Assembly: GCA_958298945.1 (NCBI GenBank)
Contig: OY282610.1
Coordinates: 25,878,233 to 25,942,232, forward strand
Length of the DNA stretch: 64,000 nucleotides
DNA from: Atherix ibis
Lineage: Eukaryota > Arthropoda > Insecta > Diptera > Athericidae
Direction: 5' to 3'
The notes under the pieces are model-generated. The model had not been told where the DNA came from. It saw nothing but the letters and a program-made list of their open reading frames with translations, and searched no databases. The translations under genes and the position numbers were made by a program. Shown in pieces: positions 23,039-38,115 of the stretch. How positions within the stretch are numbered: the first letter of the stretch is position 1; the number at the start of each line of letters is the position of its first letter.

Positions 23039-24903
23039 ATTGCAAAAGCGGTGAGAAATCGTAATTTATGTATTTTTTTTATGTAGACATGACATCCACT
23101 GACATCTAGTTTTCATGATAGGAATTTATTAAATTCTAAAAGCATAATTTATATATTTATTTTAATTCACTTATTGCAAACAAAAATACAATTTAAAAAC
23201 AACAACGGGCAATTTTTATTTTTTGTACAATCTTTTGATATGAAATGGAATTTATTTCTTAAATATCAAGCGCCTCAATTTTGTAGACTTTCGGAAAGTT
23301 TTTAAACACGCCATTCTCCATGAAAGTGGTAGCATACCGAAATGCTTGCATATTTTTGTTGTTTTTAAAGTTGTTAAAGGGTTTAAATTAACTGCTTCAA
23401 TCGCATACTGACTGGCCCAAGTTTAAAATTGGCCCCCACTGATTTACGCCGTTTCTGTTATTTGGGCAGGGTGTGTGCGTTTTTTTCAAAAATTTGAACA
23501 GAATTTTTGTGTAGAGGCCTATCGAGTTCTTCTATAATCTAAGCCACCAAAGACAGAGGGTTTAGGCTCCAAGTCGAAGCACACACTTCCACAGCAAAAA
23601 CAATTAATCGATCAAAAAAGATGCAGCACTAATTTTGAAAAAGAATGAACTAATTGTAAATAAGTTCAATGCCCAACAAAAAAAAACTCTGAGGCAGCAC
23701 TGAAAAAAGAGCTTTTTCAAAGAGTCCCTTGTTAAAATTGAGGATGAATTCCTTGCAATTATTAACAGTCAAGCACATTCGGTGGACACCATAGTTAGAT
23801 GAAGAGACCTTGACATTTAGCATAGGCAAGCGTGTCTCAGATTATGCCCAACATGCTTAAATAAAACTTTAAAGCCCAACAGTCAATATTTGAGTTTAAC
23901 AGTTGATAAATGAAAATTAAGTCAGCAACCTTACGTCATTTTTCTGATCCAGGCATCTGAAGCAATTTAAGTAGTTCCATGAAAGGTGGAAGCTTAAAAG
24001 GATTATTCAACGGAAGATCTCTTACCGCATATATAACAAAATGCCATTAAATCAACTCGATGCGTCTACTATGTAAATCGCAGTAAAACGACCAACTATA
24101 TTACAGTATAAGTCTCAGTAAGGAACAGTATAAATAACTCACAACTGAAACGACAATCAATACTTCACAAAAAATATGTCCACTACAGCCATCTAGCGAA
24201 AAAATAATGAATTTCTTTATTCCATTTTATTTTTAAATCATAATTTTGATCATATTTTGTACGATAACTACGAACGATGTTACGACATGTGTGGTAAAGT
24301 GTCGCCAACGAAAAGAGAAGACAGCGTGACAGCTGACAGTTCAAGGTTATTAAAAATGGAGCATTACACGAAAGAAGCATGCGTTTTCATTGTTGAGCAA
24401 TATTTTAATAATAATACTGCAGCGTTGGCAGGTACACCGGATGAGGCTCATTTTCATCTTGACGGTTTGGTAAATCGACGACATTGTCGCATTTGGGGTT
24501 CAGAGTTATTGTTGAGAGACAAATGCATCCACAACGTGTTACTGTTTGGTGTGGATTTTGGACTGGAAGCTTCTTGGGAACATTCTTCTTCGAAAATTTA
24601 GCTGGCCATGGCGCTACCGAGACATGATAATCCAGTTTATTGTGCCTAAATTGCAAGATATCGGTTTGTGAAATCCTATATATTGTATATTATTTATAAA
24701 TTAATATATTCTAATATACTTCATAATATATTATACACCGAAAGAAATAATAAAAAGTTTTCGATTAATTAAAATTTTAACTACAGATTTCTAGAGAGAA
24801 TAGTTTTATTCCATTGGACCAATTTTGCTACTGAGCAGTACTTCTAGCTGTCATCATCAGAACATTGCAATAGTAGTTGCATATGCAATTTTCTGGTTAA
24901 ATT
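23039..24903 (+). repeat. Array unit 3
   Basis: Nearly identical to unit 1, two positions away, in the mariner frame (CYDMCGKVSPT) and in the unidentified segment (GATGCAGCACTAATTTTG). Confidence 0.93.
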
Positions 24904-26793
24904 ATTGCAAAAGCGGTGAGAAATCGTAATTTATGTATTTTTTTTATGTAGACATGACATCCACTGACATCTAGTTTTCATGATAGGAATTTATTAAATT
25001 CTAAAAGCATAATTTATATATTTATTTTAATTCACTTATTGCAAACAAAAATACAATTTAAAAACAACAACGGGCAATTTTTATTTTTTGTACAATCTTT
25101 TGATATGAAATGGAATTTATTTCTTAAATATCAAGCGCCTCAATTTTGTAGACTTTCGGAAAGTTTTTAAACACGCCATTCTCCATGAAAGTGGTAGCAT
25201 ACCGAAATGCTTGTATATTTTTGTTGTTTTTAAAGTTGTTAAAGGGTTTAAATTAACTGCTTCAATCGCATACTGATTGGCCCAAGTTTAAAATTGGCCC
25301 CCACTGATTTACGCCGTTTCTGTTATTTGGGCAGGGTGTGTGCGTTTTTTTCAAAAATTTGAACAGAATTTTTGTGTAGAGGCCTATCGAGTTCTTCTAT
25401 AATCTAAGCCACCAAAGACAGAGGGTTTAGGCTCCAAGTCGAAGCACACACTTCCACAGCAAAAACAATTAATCGATCAAAAAAGATTCAGCACTAATTT
25501 TGAAAAAGAATGAACTAATTATAAATAAGTTCAATGCCCAACAAAAAAAAACTCTGAGGCAGCACTGAAAAAAGAGCTTTTTCAAAGAGTCCCTTGTTTA
25601 AATTGAGGATGAATTCCTTGCAATTATTAACAGTCAAGCACATTCGCTGGACACCATAGTTAGATGAAGAGACCTTGACATTTAGCATAGGCAAGCGTGT
25701 CTCAGATTATGCCCAACATGCTTAAATAAAACTTTAAAGCCCAACAGTCAATATTTGAGTTTAACAGTTGATAAATGAAAATTAAGTCAGCAACCTTACG
25801 TCATTTTTCTGATCCAGGCATCTGAAGCAATTTAAGTAGTTCCATGAAAGGTGGAAGCTTAAAAGGATTATTCAACGGAAGATCTCTTACCGCATATATA
25901 ACAAAATGCCATTAAATCAACTCGATGCGTCTACTATGTAAATCGCAGTAAAACGACCAACTATATTACAGTATAAGTCTCAGTAAGGAACAGTATAAAT
26001 AACTCACAACTGAAACGACAATCAATACTTTACAAAAAATATGTCCACTACAGCCATCTAGCGAAAAAATAATGAATTTCTTTATTCCATTTTATTTTTA
26101 AATCATAATTTTGATCATATTTTGTACGATAACTACGAACGATGTTACGACATGTGTGGTAAAGTGTCGCCAACGAAAAGAGAAGACAGCGTGACAGCTG
26201 ACAGTTCAAGGTTATTAAAAATGGAGCATTACACGAAAGAAGCATGCGTTTTCATTGTTGAGCAATATTTTAATAATAATAATGCAGCGTTGGCAGGTAC
26301 ACCGGATGAGGCTCATTTTCATCTTGACGGTTTGGTAAATCGACGACATTGTCGCATTTGGGGTTCAGAGTTATTGTTGAGAGACAAATGCATCCACAAC
26401 GTGTTACTGTTTGGTGTGGATTTTGGACTGGAGGCTTCTTGGGAACATTCTTCTTCGAAAATTTAGCTGGCCATGGCGCTACCGAGACATGATAATCCAG
26501 TTTATTGTGCCTAAATTGCAAGATATCGGTTTGTGAAATCCTATATACGTATATTGTATATTATTTATAAATTAATATATTCTAATATACTTCATAATAT
26601 ATTATACACCGAAAGAAATAATAAAAAGTTTTCGATTAATTAAAATTTTAACTACAGATTTCTAGAGACAATAGTTTTATTCCATGGACCAATTTTGCTA
26701 CTGAGCAGTACTTCTAGCTGTCATCATCTACTCTACCTCGTACAAATCAGTACATTGCAATAGTAGTTGCATATGCAATTTTCTGGTTAAATT
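24904..26793 (+). repeat. Array unit 4
   Basis: Shares GATTCAGCACTAATTTTG with unit 2 but the CYDMCGKVSPT frame with units 1 and 3. It is the first unit with the 20 extra bases (containing TACTCTACCTCGTAC) in the Harbinger end, and it has a TACGTA insertion near 26547. Confidence 0.93.
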
Positions 26794-28678
26794 ATTGCAA
26801 AAGCGGTGAGAAATCGTAATTTGTGTATTTTTTTTATGTAGACATGACATCCACTGACATCTAGTTTTCATAATAGGAATTTATTAAATTCTAAAAGCAT
26901 AATTTATATATTTATTTTAATTCACTTATTGCAAACAAAAATACAATTTAAAAACAACAACGGGCAATTTTTATTTTTTGTACAATCTTTTGATATGAAA
27001 TGGAATTTATTTCTTAAATATCAAGCGCCTCAATTTTGTAGACTTTCGGAAAGTTTTTAAACACGCCATTCTCCATGAAAGTGGTAGCATACCGAAATGC
27101 TTGCATATTTTTGTTATTTTTAAGGTTGTTAAAGGGTTTAAATTAACTGCTTCAATCGCATACTGATTGGCCCAAGTTTAAAATTGGCCCCCACTGATTT
27201 ACGCCGTTTCTGTTATTTGGGCAGGGTGTGTGCGTTTTTTTCAAAAATATGAACAGAATTTTTGTGTAGAGGCCTATCGAGTTCTTCTATAATCTAAGCC
27301 ACCAAAGACAGAGGGTTTAGGCTCCAAGTCGAAGCACACACTTCCACAGCAAAAACAATTAATCGATCAAAAAAGATTCAGCACTCATTTTGAAAAAGAA
27401 TGAACTAATTATAAATAAGTTCAATGCCCAACAAAAAAAAAACTCTGAGGCAGCACTGAAAAAAGAGCTTTTTCAAAGAGTTCCTTGTTAAAATTGAGGA
27501 TGAATTCCTTGCAATTATTAACAGTCAAGCACATTCGGTGGACACCATAGTTAGATGAAGAGACCTTGACATTTAGCATAGGCAAGCGTGTCTCAGATTA
27601 TGCCCAACATGCTTAAATAAAACTTTAAAGCCCAACAGTCAATATTTGAGTTTAACAGTTGATAAATGAAAATTAAGTCAGCAACCTTACGTCATTTTTC
27701 TGATCCAGGCATCTGAAGCAATTTAAGTAGTTCCATGAAAGGTGGAAGCTTAAAAGGATTATTCAACGGAAGATCTCTTACCGCATATATAACAAAATGC
27801 CATTAAATCAACTCGATGCGTCTACTATGTAAATCGCAGTAAAACGACCAACTATATTACAGTATAAGCCTCAGTAAGGAACAGTATAAATAACTCACAA
27901 CTGAAACGACAATCAATACTTTACAAGAAATATGTCCACTACAGCCATCTAGCGAAAAAATAATGAATTTCTTTATTCCATTTTATTTTTAAATCATAAT
28001 TTTGATCATATTTTGTACGATAATTATGAACAATGTTACGCCATGTGTGGTAAAGTGTTGCCAACGAAAAGAGAAGACAGCGTGACAGCTGACAGTTCAA
28101 GGTTATTAAAAATGGAGCATTACACGAAAGAAGCACGCGTTTTCATTGTTGAGCAATATTTTAGTAATAATAATGCAGCTTTGGCAGGTACACCGGATGA
28201 GGCCCATTTTCATCTTGACGGTTTGGTAAATCGACGACATTGTCGCATTTGGGGTTCAGAGTTATTGTTGAGAGACAAATGCATCCACAACGTGTTACTG
28301 TTTGGTGTGGATTTTGGACTGGAGGCTTCTTGGGAACATTCTTCTTCGAAAATTTAGCTGGCCATGGCGCTACCGAGACATGATAATCCAGTTTATTGTG
28401 CCTAAATTGCAAGATATCGGTTTGTGAAATCCTATATATTGTATATTATTTATAAATTAATATATTCTAATATACTTCATAATATATTATACACCGAAAG
28501 AAATAATAAAAAGTTTTCGATTAATTAAAATTTTAACTACAGATTTCTAGAGACAATAGTTTTATTCCATGGACCAATTTTGCTACTGAGCAGTACTTCT
28601 AGCTGTCATCATCTACTCTACCTCGTACAAATCAGTACATTGCAATAGTAGTTGCATGTGCAATTTTCTGGTTAAATT
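26794..28678 (+). repeat. Array unit 5
   Basis: First of seven strongly homogenised right-hand units: frame CYAMCGKVLPT / QYFSNNNAALA, with GATTCAGCACTCATTTTG in the unidentified segment. Confidence 0.93.
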
Positions 28679-30567
28679 ATTGCAAAAGCGGTGAGAAATC
28701 GTAATTTGTGTATTTTTTTTATGTAGACATGACATCCACTGACATCTAGTTTTCATGATAGGAATTTATTAAATTCTAAAAGCATAATTTATATATTTAT
28801 TTTAATTCACTTATTGCAAACAAAAATACAATTTAAAAACAACAACGGGCAATTTTTATTTTTTGTACAATCTTTTGATATGAAATGGAATTTATTTCTT
28901 AAATATCAAGCGCCTCAATTTTGTAGACTTTCGGAAAGTTTTTAAACACGCCATTCTCCATGAAAGTGGTAGCATACCGAAATGCTTGCATATTTTTGTT
29001 ATTTTTAAGGTTGTTAAAGGGTTTAAATTAACTGCTTCAATCGCATACTGATTGGCCCAAGTTTAAAATTGGCCCCCTAAATTTGATTTACGCCGTTTCT
29101 GTTATTTGGGCAGGGTGTGTGCGTTTTTTTCAAAAATATGAACAGAATTTTTGTGTAGAGGCCTATCGAGTTCTTCTATAATCTAAGCCACCAAAGACAG
29201 AGGGTTTAGGCTCCAAGTCGAAGCACACACTTCCACAGCAAAAACAATTAATCGATCAAAAAAGATTCAGCACTCATTTTGAAAAAGAATGAACTAATTA
29301 TAAATAAGTTCAATGCCCAACAAAAAAAAAACTCTGAGGCAGCACTGAAAAAAGAGCTTTTTCAAAGAGTTCCTTGTTAAAATTGAGGATGAATTCCTTG
29401 CAATTATTAACAGTCAAGCACATTCGGTGGACACCATAGTTAGATGAAGAGACCTTGACATTTAGCATAGGCAAGCGTGTCTCAGATTATGCCCAACATG
29501 CTTAAATAAAACTTTAAAGCCCAACAGTCAATATTTGAGTTTAACAGTTGATAAATGAAAATTAAGTCAGCAACCTTACGTCATTTTTCTGATCCAGGCA
29601 TCTGAAGCAATTTAAGTAGTTCCATGAAAGGTGGAAGCTTAAAAGGATTATTCAACGGAAGATCTCTTACCGCATATATAACAAAATGCCATTAAATCAA
29701 CTCGATGCGTCTACTATGTAAATCGCAGTAAAACGACCAACTATATTACAGTATAAGCCTCAGTAAGGAACAGTATAAATAACTCACAACTGAAACGACA
29801 ATCAATACTTTACAAGAAATATGTCCACTACAGCCATCTAGCGAAAAAATAATGAATTTCTTTATTCCATTTTATTTTTAAATCATAATTTTGATCATAT
29901 TTTGTACGATAATTATGAACAATGTTACGCCATGTGTGGTAAAGTGTTGCCAACGAAAAGAGAAGACAGCGTGACAGCTGACAGTTCAAGGTTATTAAAA
30001 ATGGAGCATTACACGAAAGAAGCACGCGTTTTCATTGTTGAGCAATATTTTAGTAATAATAATGCAGCTTTGGCAGGTACACCGGATGAGGCCCATTTTC
30101 ATCTTGACGGTTTGGTAAATCGACGACATTGTCGCATTTGGGGTTCAGAGTTATTGTTGAGAGACAAATGCATCCACAACGTGTTACTGTTTGGTGTGGA
30201 TTTTGGACTGGAGGCTTCTTGGGAACATTCTTCTTCGAAAATTTAGCTGGCCATGGCGCTACCGAGACATGATAATCCAGTTTATTGTGCCTAAATTGCA
30301 AGATATCGGTTTGTGAAATCCTATATATTGTATATTATTTATAAATTAATATATTCTAATATACTTCATAATATATTATACACCGAAAGAAATAATAAAA
30401 AGTTTTCGATTAATTAAAATTTTAACTACAGATTTCTAGAGACAATAGTTTTATTCCATGGACCAATTTTGCTACTGAGCAGTACTTCTAGCTGTCATCA
30501 TCTACTCTACCTCGTACAAATCAGTACATTGCAATAGTAGTTGCATGTGCAATTTTCTGGTTAAATT
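28679..30567 (+). repeat. Array unit 6
   Basis: As unit 5, with a private small change in the P-type part near 29076 (CCCCCTAAATTTGATTT in place of CCCCCACTGATTT). Confidence 0.93.
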
Positions 30568-32458
30568 ATTGCAAAAGCGGTGAGAAATCGTAATTTGTGT
30601 ATTTTTTTTATGTAGACATGACATCCACTGACATCTAGTTTTCATGATAGGAATTTATTAAATTCTAAAAGCATAATTTATATATTTATTTTAATTCACT
30701 TATTGCAAACAAAAATACAATTTAAAAACAACAACGGGCAATTTTTATTTTTTGTACAATCTTTTGATATGAAATGGAATTTATTTCTTAAATATCAAGC
30801 GCCTCAATTTTGTAGACTTTCGGAAAGTTTTTAAACACGCCATTCTCCATGAAAGTGGTAGCATACCGAAATGCTTGCATATTTTTGTTATTTTTAAGGT
30901 TGTTAAAGGGTTTAAATTAACTGCTTCAATCGCATACTGATTGGCCCAAGTTTAAAATTGGCCCCCACTGATTTACGCCGTTTCTGTTATTTGGGCAGGG
31001 TGTGTGCGTTTTTTTCAAAAATATGAACAGAATTTTTGTGTAGAGGCCTATCGAGTTCTTCTATAATCTAAGCCACCAAAGACAGAGGGTTTAGGCTCCA
31101 AGTCGAAGCACACACTTCCACAGCAAAAACAATTAATCGATCAAAAAAGATTCAGCACTCATTTTGAAAAAGAATGAACTAATTATAAATAAGTTCAATG
31201 CCCAACAAAAAAAAAACTCTGAGGCAGCACTGAAAAAAGAGCTTTTTCAAAGAGTTCCTTGTTAAAATTGAGGATGAATTCCTTGCAATTATTAACAGTC
31301 AAGCACATTCGGTGGACACCATAGTTAGATGAAGAGACCTTGACATTTAGCATAGGCAAGCGTGTCTCAGATTATGCCCAACATGCTTAAATAAAACTTT
31401 AAAGCCCAACAGTCAATATTTGAGTTTAACAGTTGATAAATGAAAATTAAGTCAGCAACCTTACGTCATTTTTCTGATCCAGGCATCTGAAGCAATTTAA
31501 GTAGTTCCATGAAAGGTGGAAGCTTAAAAGGATTATTCAACGGAAGATCTCTTACCGCATATATAACAAAATGCCATTAAATCAACTCGATGCGTCTACT
31601 ATGTAAATCGCAGTAAAACGACCAACTATATTACAGTATAAGCCTCAGTAAGGAACAGTATAAATAACTCACAACTGAAACGACAATCAATACTTTACAA
31701 GAAATATGTCCACTACAGCCATCTAGCGAAAAAATAATGAATTTCTTTATTCCATTTTATTTTTAAATCATAATTTTGATCATATTTTGTACGATAATTA
31801 TGAACAATGTTACGCCATGTGTGGTAAAGTGTTGCCAACGAAAAGAGAAGACAGCGTGACAGCTGACAGTTCAAGGTTATTAAAAATGGAGCATTACACG
31901 AAAGAAGCACGCGTTTTCATTGTTGAGCAATATTTTAGTAATAATAATGCAGCTTTGGCAGGTACACCGGATGAGGCCCATTTTCATCTTGACGGTTTGG
32001 TAAATCGACGACATTGTCGCATTTGGGGTTCAGAGTTATTGTTGAGAGACAAATGCATCCACAACGTGTTACTGTTTGGTGTGGATTTTGGACTGGAGGC
32101 TTCTTGGGAACATTCTTCTTCGAAAATTTAGCTGGCCATGGCGCTACCGAGACATGATAATCCAGTTTATTGTGCCTAAATTGCAAGATATCGGTTTGTG
32201 AAATCCTATATACGTATATTGTATATTATTTATAAATTAATATATTCTAATATACTTCATAATATATTATACACCGAAAGAAATAATAAAAAGTTTTCGA
32301 TTAATTAAAATTTTAACTACAGATTTCTAGAGACAATAGTTTTATTCCATGGACCAATTTTGCTACTGAGCAGTACTTCTAGCTGTCATCATCTACTCTA
32401 CCTCGTACAAATCAGTACATTGCAATAGTAGTTGCATATGCAATTTTCTGGTTAAATT
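30568..32458 (+). repeat. Array unit 7
   Basis: As unit 5, with the TACGTA insertion near 32210 that is also in unit 4. Confidence 0.93.
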
Positions 32459-34343
32459 ATTGCAAAAGCGGTGAGAAATCGTAATTTGTGTATTTTTTTT
32501 ATGTAGACATGACATCCACTGACATCTAGTTTTCATGATAGGAATTTATTAAATTCTAAAAGCATAATTTATATATTTATTTTAATTCACTTATTGCAAA
32601 CAAAAATACAATTTAAAAACAACAACGGGCAATTTTTATTTTTTGTACAATCTTTTGATATGAAATGGAATTTATTTCTTAAATATCAAGCGCCTCAATT
32701 TTGTAGACTTTCGGAAAGTTTTTAAACACGCCATTCTCCATGAAAGTGGTAGCATACCGAAATGCTTGCATATTTTTGTTATTTTTAAGGTTGTTAAAGG
32801 GTTTAAATTAACTGCTTCAATCGCATACTGATTGGCCCAAGTTTAAAATTGGCCCCCACTGATTTACGCCGTTTCTGTTATTTGGGCAGGGTGTGTGCGT
32901 TTTTTTCAAAAATATGAACAGAATTTTTGTGTAGAGGCCTATCGAGTTCTTCTATAATCTAAGCCACCAAAGACAGAGGGTTTAGGCTCCAAGTCGAAGC
33001 ACACACTTCCACAGCAAAAACAATTAATCGATCAAAAAAGATTCAGCACTCATTTTGAAAAAGAATGAACTAATTATAAATAAGTTCAATGCCCAACAAA
33101 AAAAAAACTCTGAGGCAGCACTGAAAAAAGAGCTTTTTCAAAGAGTTCCTTGTTAAAATTGAGGATGAATTCCTTGCAATTATTAACAGTCAAGCACATT
33201 CGGTGGACACCATAGTTAGATGAAGAGACCTTGACATTTAGCATAGGCAAGCGTGTCTCAGATTATGCCCAACATGCTTAAATAAAACTTTAAAGCCCAA
33301 CAGTCAATATTTGAGTTTAACAGTTGATAAATGAAAATTAAGTCAGCAACCTTACGTCATTTTTCTGATCCAGGCATCTGAAGCAATTTAAGTAGTTCCA
33401 TGAAAGGTGGAAGCTTAAAAGGATTATTCAACGGAAGATCTCTTACCGCATATATAACAAAATGCCATTAAATCAACTCGATGCGTCTACTATGTAAATC
33501 GCAGTAAAACGACCAACTATATTACAGTATAAGCCTCAGTAAGGAACAGTATAAATAACTCACAACTGAAACGACAATCAATACTTTACAAGAAATATGT
33601 CCACTACAGCCATCTAGCGAAAAAATAATGAATTTCTTTATTCCATTTTATTTTTAAATCATAATTTTGATCATATTTTGTACGATAATTATGAACAATG
33701 TTACGCCATGTGTGGTAAAGTGTTGCCAACGAAAAGAGAAGACAGCGTGACAGCTGACAGTTCAAGGTTATTAAAAATGGAGCATTACACGAAAGAAGCA
33801 CGCGTTTTCATTGTTGAGCAATATTTTAGTAATAATAATGCAGCTTTGGCAGGTACACCGGATGAGGCCCATTTTCATCTTGACGGTTTGGTAAATCGAC
33901 GACATTGTCGCATTTGGGGTTCAGAGTTATTGTTGAGAGACAAATGCATCCACAACGTGTTACTGTTTGGTGTGGATTTTGGACTGGAGGCTTCTTGGGA
34001 ACATTCTTCTTCGAAAATTTAGCTGGCCATGGCGCTACCGAGACATGATAATCCAGTTTATTGTGCCTAAATTGCAAGATATCGGTTTGTGAAATCCTAT
34101 ATATTGTATATTATTTATAAATTAATATATTCTAATATACTTCATAATATATTATACACCGAAAGAAATAATAAAAAGTTTTCGATTAATTAAAATTTTA
34201 ACTACAGATTTCTAGAGACAATAGTTTTATTCCATGGACCAATTTTGCTACTGAGCAGTACTTCTAGCTGTCATCATCTACTCTACCTCGTACAAATCAG
34301 TACATTGCAATAGTAGTTGCATATGCAATTTTCTGGTTAAATT
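32459..34343 (+). repeat. Array unit 8
   Basis: As unit 5, no private change noticed. Confidence 0.93.
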
Positions 34344-36229
34344 ATTGCAAAAGCGGTGAGAAATCGTAATTTGTGTATTTTTTTTATGTAGACATGACAT
34401 CCACTGACATCTAGTTTTCATGATAGGAATTTATTAAATTCTAAAAGCATAATTTATATATTTATTTTAATTCACTTATTGCAAACAAAAATACAATTTA
34501 AAAACAACAACGGGCAATTTTTATTTTTTGTACAATCTTTTGATATGAAATGGAATTTATTTCTTAAATATCAAGCGCCTCAATTTTGTAGACTTTCGGA
34601 AAGTTTTTAAACACGCCATTCTCCATGAAAGTGGTAGCATACCGAAATGCTTGCATATTTTTGTTATTTTTAAGGTTGTTAAAGGGTTTAAATTAACTGC
34701 TTCAATCGCATACTGATTGGCCCAAGTTTAAAATTGGCCCCCACTGATTTACGCCGTTTCTGTTATTTGGGCAGGGTGTGTGCGTTTTTTTTCAAAAATA
34801 TGAACAGAATTTTTGTGTAGAGGCCTATCGAGTTCTTCTATAATCTAAGCCACCAAAGACAGAGGGTTTAGGCTCCAAGTCGAAGCACACACTTCCACAG
34901 CAAAAACAATTAATCGATCAAAAAAGATTCAGCACTCATTTTGAAAAAGAATGAACTAATTATAAATAAGTTCAATGCCCAACAAAAAAAAAACTCTGAG
35001 GCAGCACTGAAAAAAGAGCTTTTTCAAAGAGTTCCTTGTTAAAATTGAGGATGAATTCCTTGCAATTATTAACAGTCAAGCACATTCGGTGGACACCATA
35101 GTTAGATGAAGAGACCTTGACATTTAGCATAGGCAAGCGTGTCTCAGATTATGCCCAACATGCTTAAATAAAACTTTAAAGCCCAACAGTCAATATTTGA
35201 GTTTAACAGTTGATAAATGAAAATTAAGTCAGCAACCTTACGTCATTTTTCTGATCCAGGCATCTGAAGCAATTTAAGTAGTTCCATGAAAGGTGGAAGC
35301 TTAAAAGGATTATTCAACGGAAGATCTCTTACCGCATATATAACAAAATGCCATTAAATCAACTCGATGCGTCTACTATGTAAATCGCAGTAAAACGACC
35401 AACTATATTACAGTATAAGCCTCAGTAAGGAACAGTATAAATAACTCACAACTGAAACGACAATCAATACTTTACAAGAAATATGTCCACTACAGCCATC
35501 TAGCGAAAAAATAATGAATTTCTTTATTCCATTTTATTTTTAAATCATAATTTTGATCATATTTTGTACGATAATTATGAACAATGTTACGCCATGTGTG
35601 GTAAAGTGTTGCCAACGAAAAGAGAAGACAGCGTGACAGCTGACAGTTCAAGGTTATTAAAAATGGAGCATTACACGAAAGAAGCACGCGTTTTCATTGT
35701 TGAGCAATATTTTAGTAATAATAATGCAGCTTTGGCAGGTACACCGGATGAGGCCCATTTTCATCTTGACGGTTTGGTAAATCGACGACATTGTCGCATT
35801 TGGGGTTCAGAGTTATTGTTGAGAGACAAATGCATCCACAACGTGTTACTGTTTGGTGTGGATTTTGGACTGGAGGCTTCTTGGGAACATTCTTCTTCGA
35901 AAATTTAGCTGGCCATGGCGCTACCGAGACATGATAATCCAGTTTATTGTGCCTAAATTGCAAGATATCGGTTTGTGAAATCCTATATATTGTATATTAT
36001 TTATAAATTAATATATTCTAATATACTTCATAATATATTATACACCGAAAGAAATAATAAAAAGTTTTCGATTAATTAAAATTTTAACTACAGATTTCTA
36101 GAGACAATAGTTTTATTCCATGGACCAATTTTGCTACTGAGCAGTACTTCTAGCTGTCATCATCTACTCTACCTCGTACAAATCAGTACATTGCAATAGT
36201 AGTTGCATGTGCAATTTTCTGGTTAAATT
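34344..36229 (+). repeat. Array unit 9
   Basis: As unit 5, with one extra T in the T-run near 34785, shared with unit 10. Confidence 0.93.
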
Positions 36230-38115
36230 ATTGCAAAAGCGGTGAGAAATCGTAATTTGTGTATTTTTTTTATGTAGACATGACATCCACTGACATCTAG
36301 TTTTCATGATAGGAATTTATTAAATTCTAAAAGCATAATTTATATATTTATTTTAATTCACTTATTGCAAACAAAAATACAATTTAAAAACAACAACGGG
36401 CAATTTTTATTTTTTGTACAATCTTTTGATATGAAATGGAATTTATTTCTTAAATATCAAGCGCCTCAATTTTGTAGACTTTCGGAAAGTTTTTAAACAC
36501 GCCATTCTCCATGAAAGTGGTAGCATACCGAAATGCTTGCATATTTTTGTTATTTTTAAGGTTGTTAAAGGGTTTAAATTAACTGCTTCAATCGCATACT
36601 GATTGGCCCAAGTTTAAAATTGGCCCCCACTGATTTACGCCGTTTCTGTTATTTGGGCAGGGTGTGTGCGTTTTTTTTCAAAAATATGAACAGAATTTTT
36701 GTGTAGAGGCCTATCGAGTTCTTCTATAATCTAAGCCACCAAAGACAGAGGGTTTAGGCTCCAAGTCGAAGCACACACTTCCACAGCAAAAACAATTAAT
36801 CGATCAAAAAAGATTCAGCACTCATTTTGAAAAAGAATGAACTAATTATAAATAAGTTCAATGCCCAACAAAAAAAAAACTCTGAGGCAGCACTGAAAAA
36901 AGAGCTTTTTCAAAGAGTTCCTTGTTAAAATTGAGGATGAATTCCTTGCAATTATTAACAGTCAAGCACATTCGGTGGACACCATAGTTAGATGAAGAGA
37001 CCTTGACATTTAGCATAGGCAAGCGTGTCTCAGATTATGCCCAACATGCTTAAATAAAACTTTAAAGCCCAACAGTCAATATTTGAGTTTAACAGTTGAT
37101 AAATGAAAATTAAGTCAGCAACCTTACGTCATTTTTCTGATCCAGGCATCTGAAGCAATTTAAGTAGTTCCATGAAAGGTGGAAGCTTAAAAGGATTATT
37201 CAACGGAAGATCTCTTACCGCATATATAACAAAATGCCATTAAATCAACTCGATGCGTCTACTATGTAAATCGCAGTAAAACGACCAACTATATTACAGT
37301 ATAAGCCTCAGTAAGGAACAGTATAAATAACTCACAACTGAAACGACAATCAATACTTTACAAGAAATATGTCCACTACAGCCATCTAGCGAAAAAATAA
37401 TGAATTTCTTTATTCCATTTTATTTTTAAATCATAATTTTGATCATATTTTGTACGATAATTATGAACAATGTTACGCCATGTGTGGTAAAGTGTTGCCA
37501 ACGAAAAGAGAAGACAGCGTGACAGCTGACAGTTCAAGGTTATTAAAAATGGAGCATTACACGAAAGAAGCACGCGTTTTCATTGTTGAGCAATATTTTA
37601 GTAATAATAATGCAGCTTTGGCAGGTACACCGGATGAGGCCCATTTTCATCTTGACGGTTTGGTAAATCGACGACATTGTCGCATTTGGGGTTCAGAGTT
37701 ATTGTTGAGAGACAAATGCATCCACAACGTGTTACTGTTTGGTGTGGATTTTGGACTGGAGGCTTCTTGGGAACATTCTTCTTCGAAAATTTAGCTGGCC
37801 ATGGCGCTACCGAGACATGATAATCCAGTTTATTGTGCCTAAATTGCAAGATACCGGTTTGTGAAATCCTATATATTGTATATTATTTATAAATTAATAT
37901 ATTCTAATATACTTCATAATATATTATACACCGAAAGAAATAATAAAAAGTTTTCGATTAATTAAAATTTTAACTACAGATTTCTAGAGACAATAGTTTT
38001 ATTCCATGGACCAATTTTGCTACTGAGCAGTACTTCTAGCTGTCATCATCTACTCTACCTCGTACAAATCAGTACATTGCAATAGTAGTTGCATATGCAA
38101 TTTTCTGGTTAAATT
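36230..38115 (+). repeat. Array unit 10
   Basis: As unit 9, with GATACCGG instead of GATATCGG near 37850, shared with unit 11. Confidence 0.93.
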
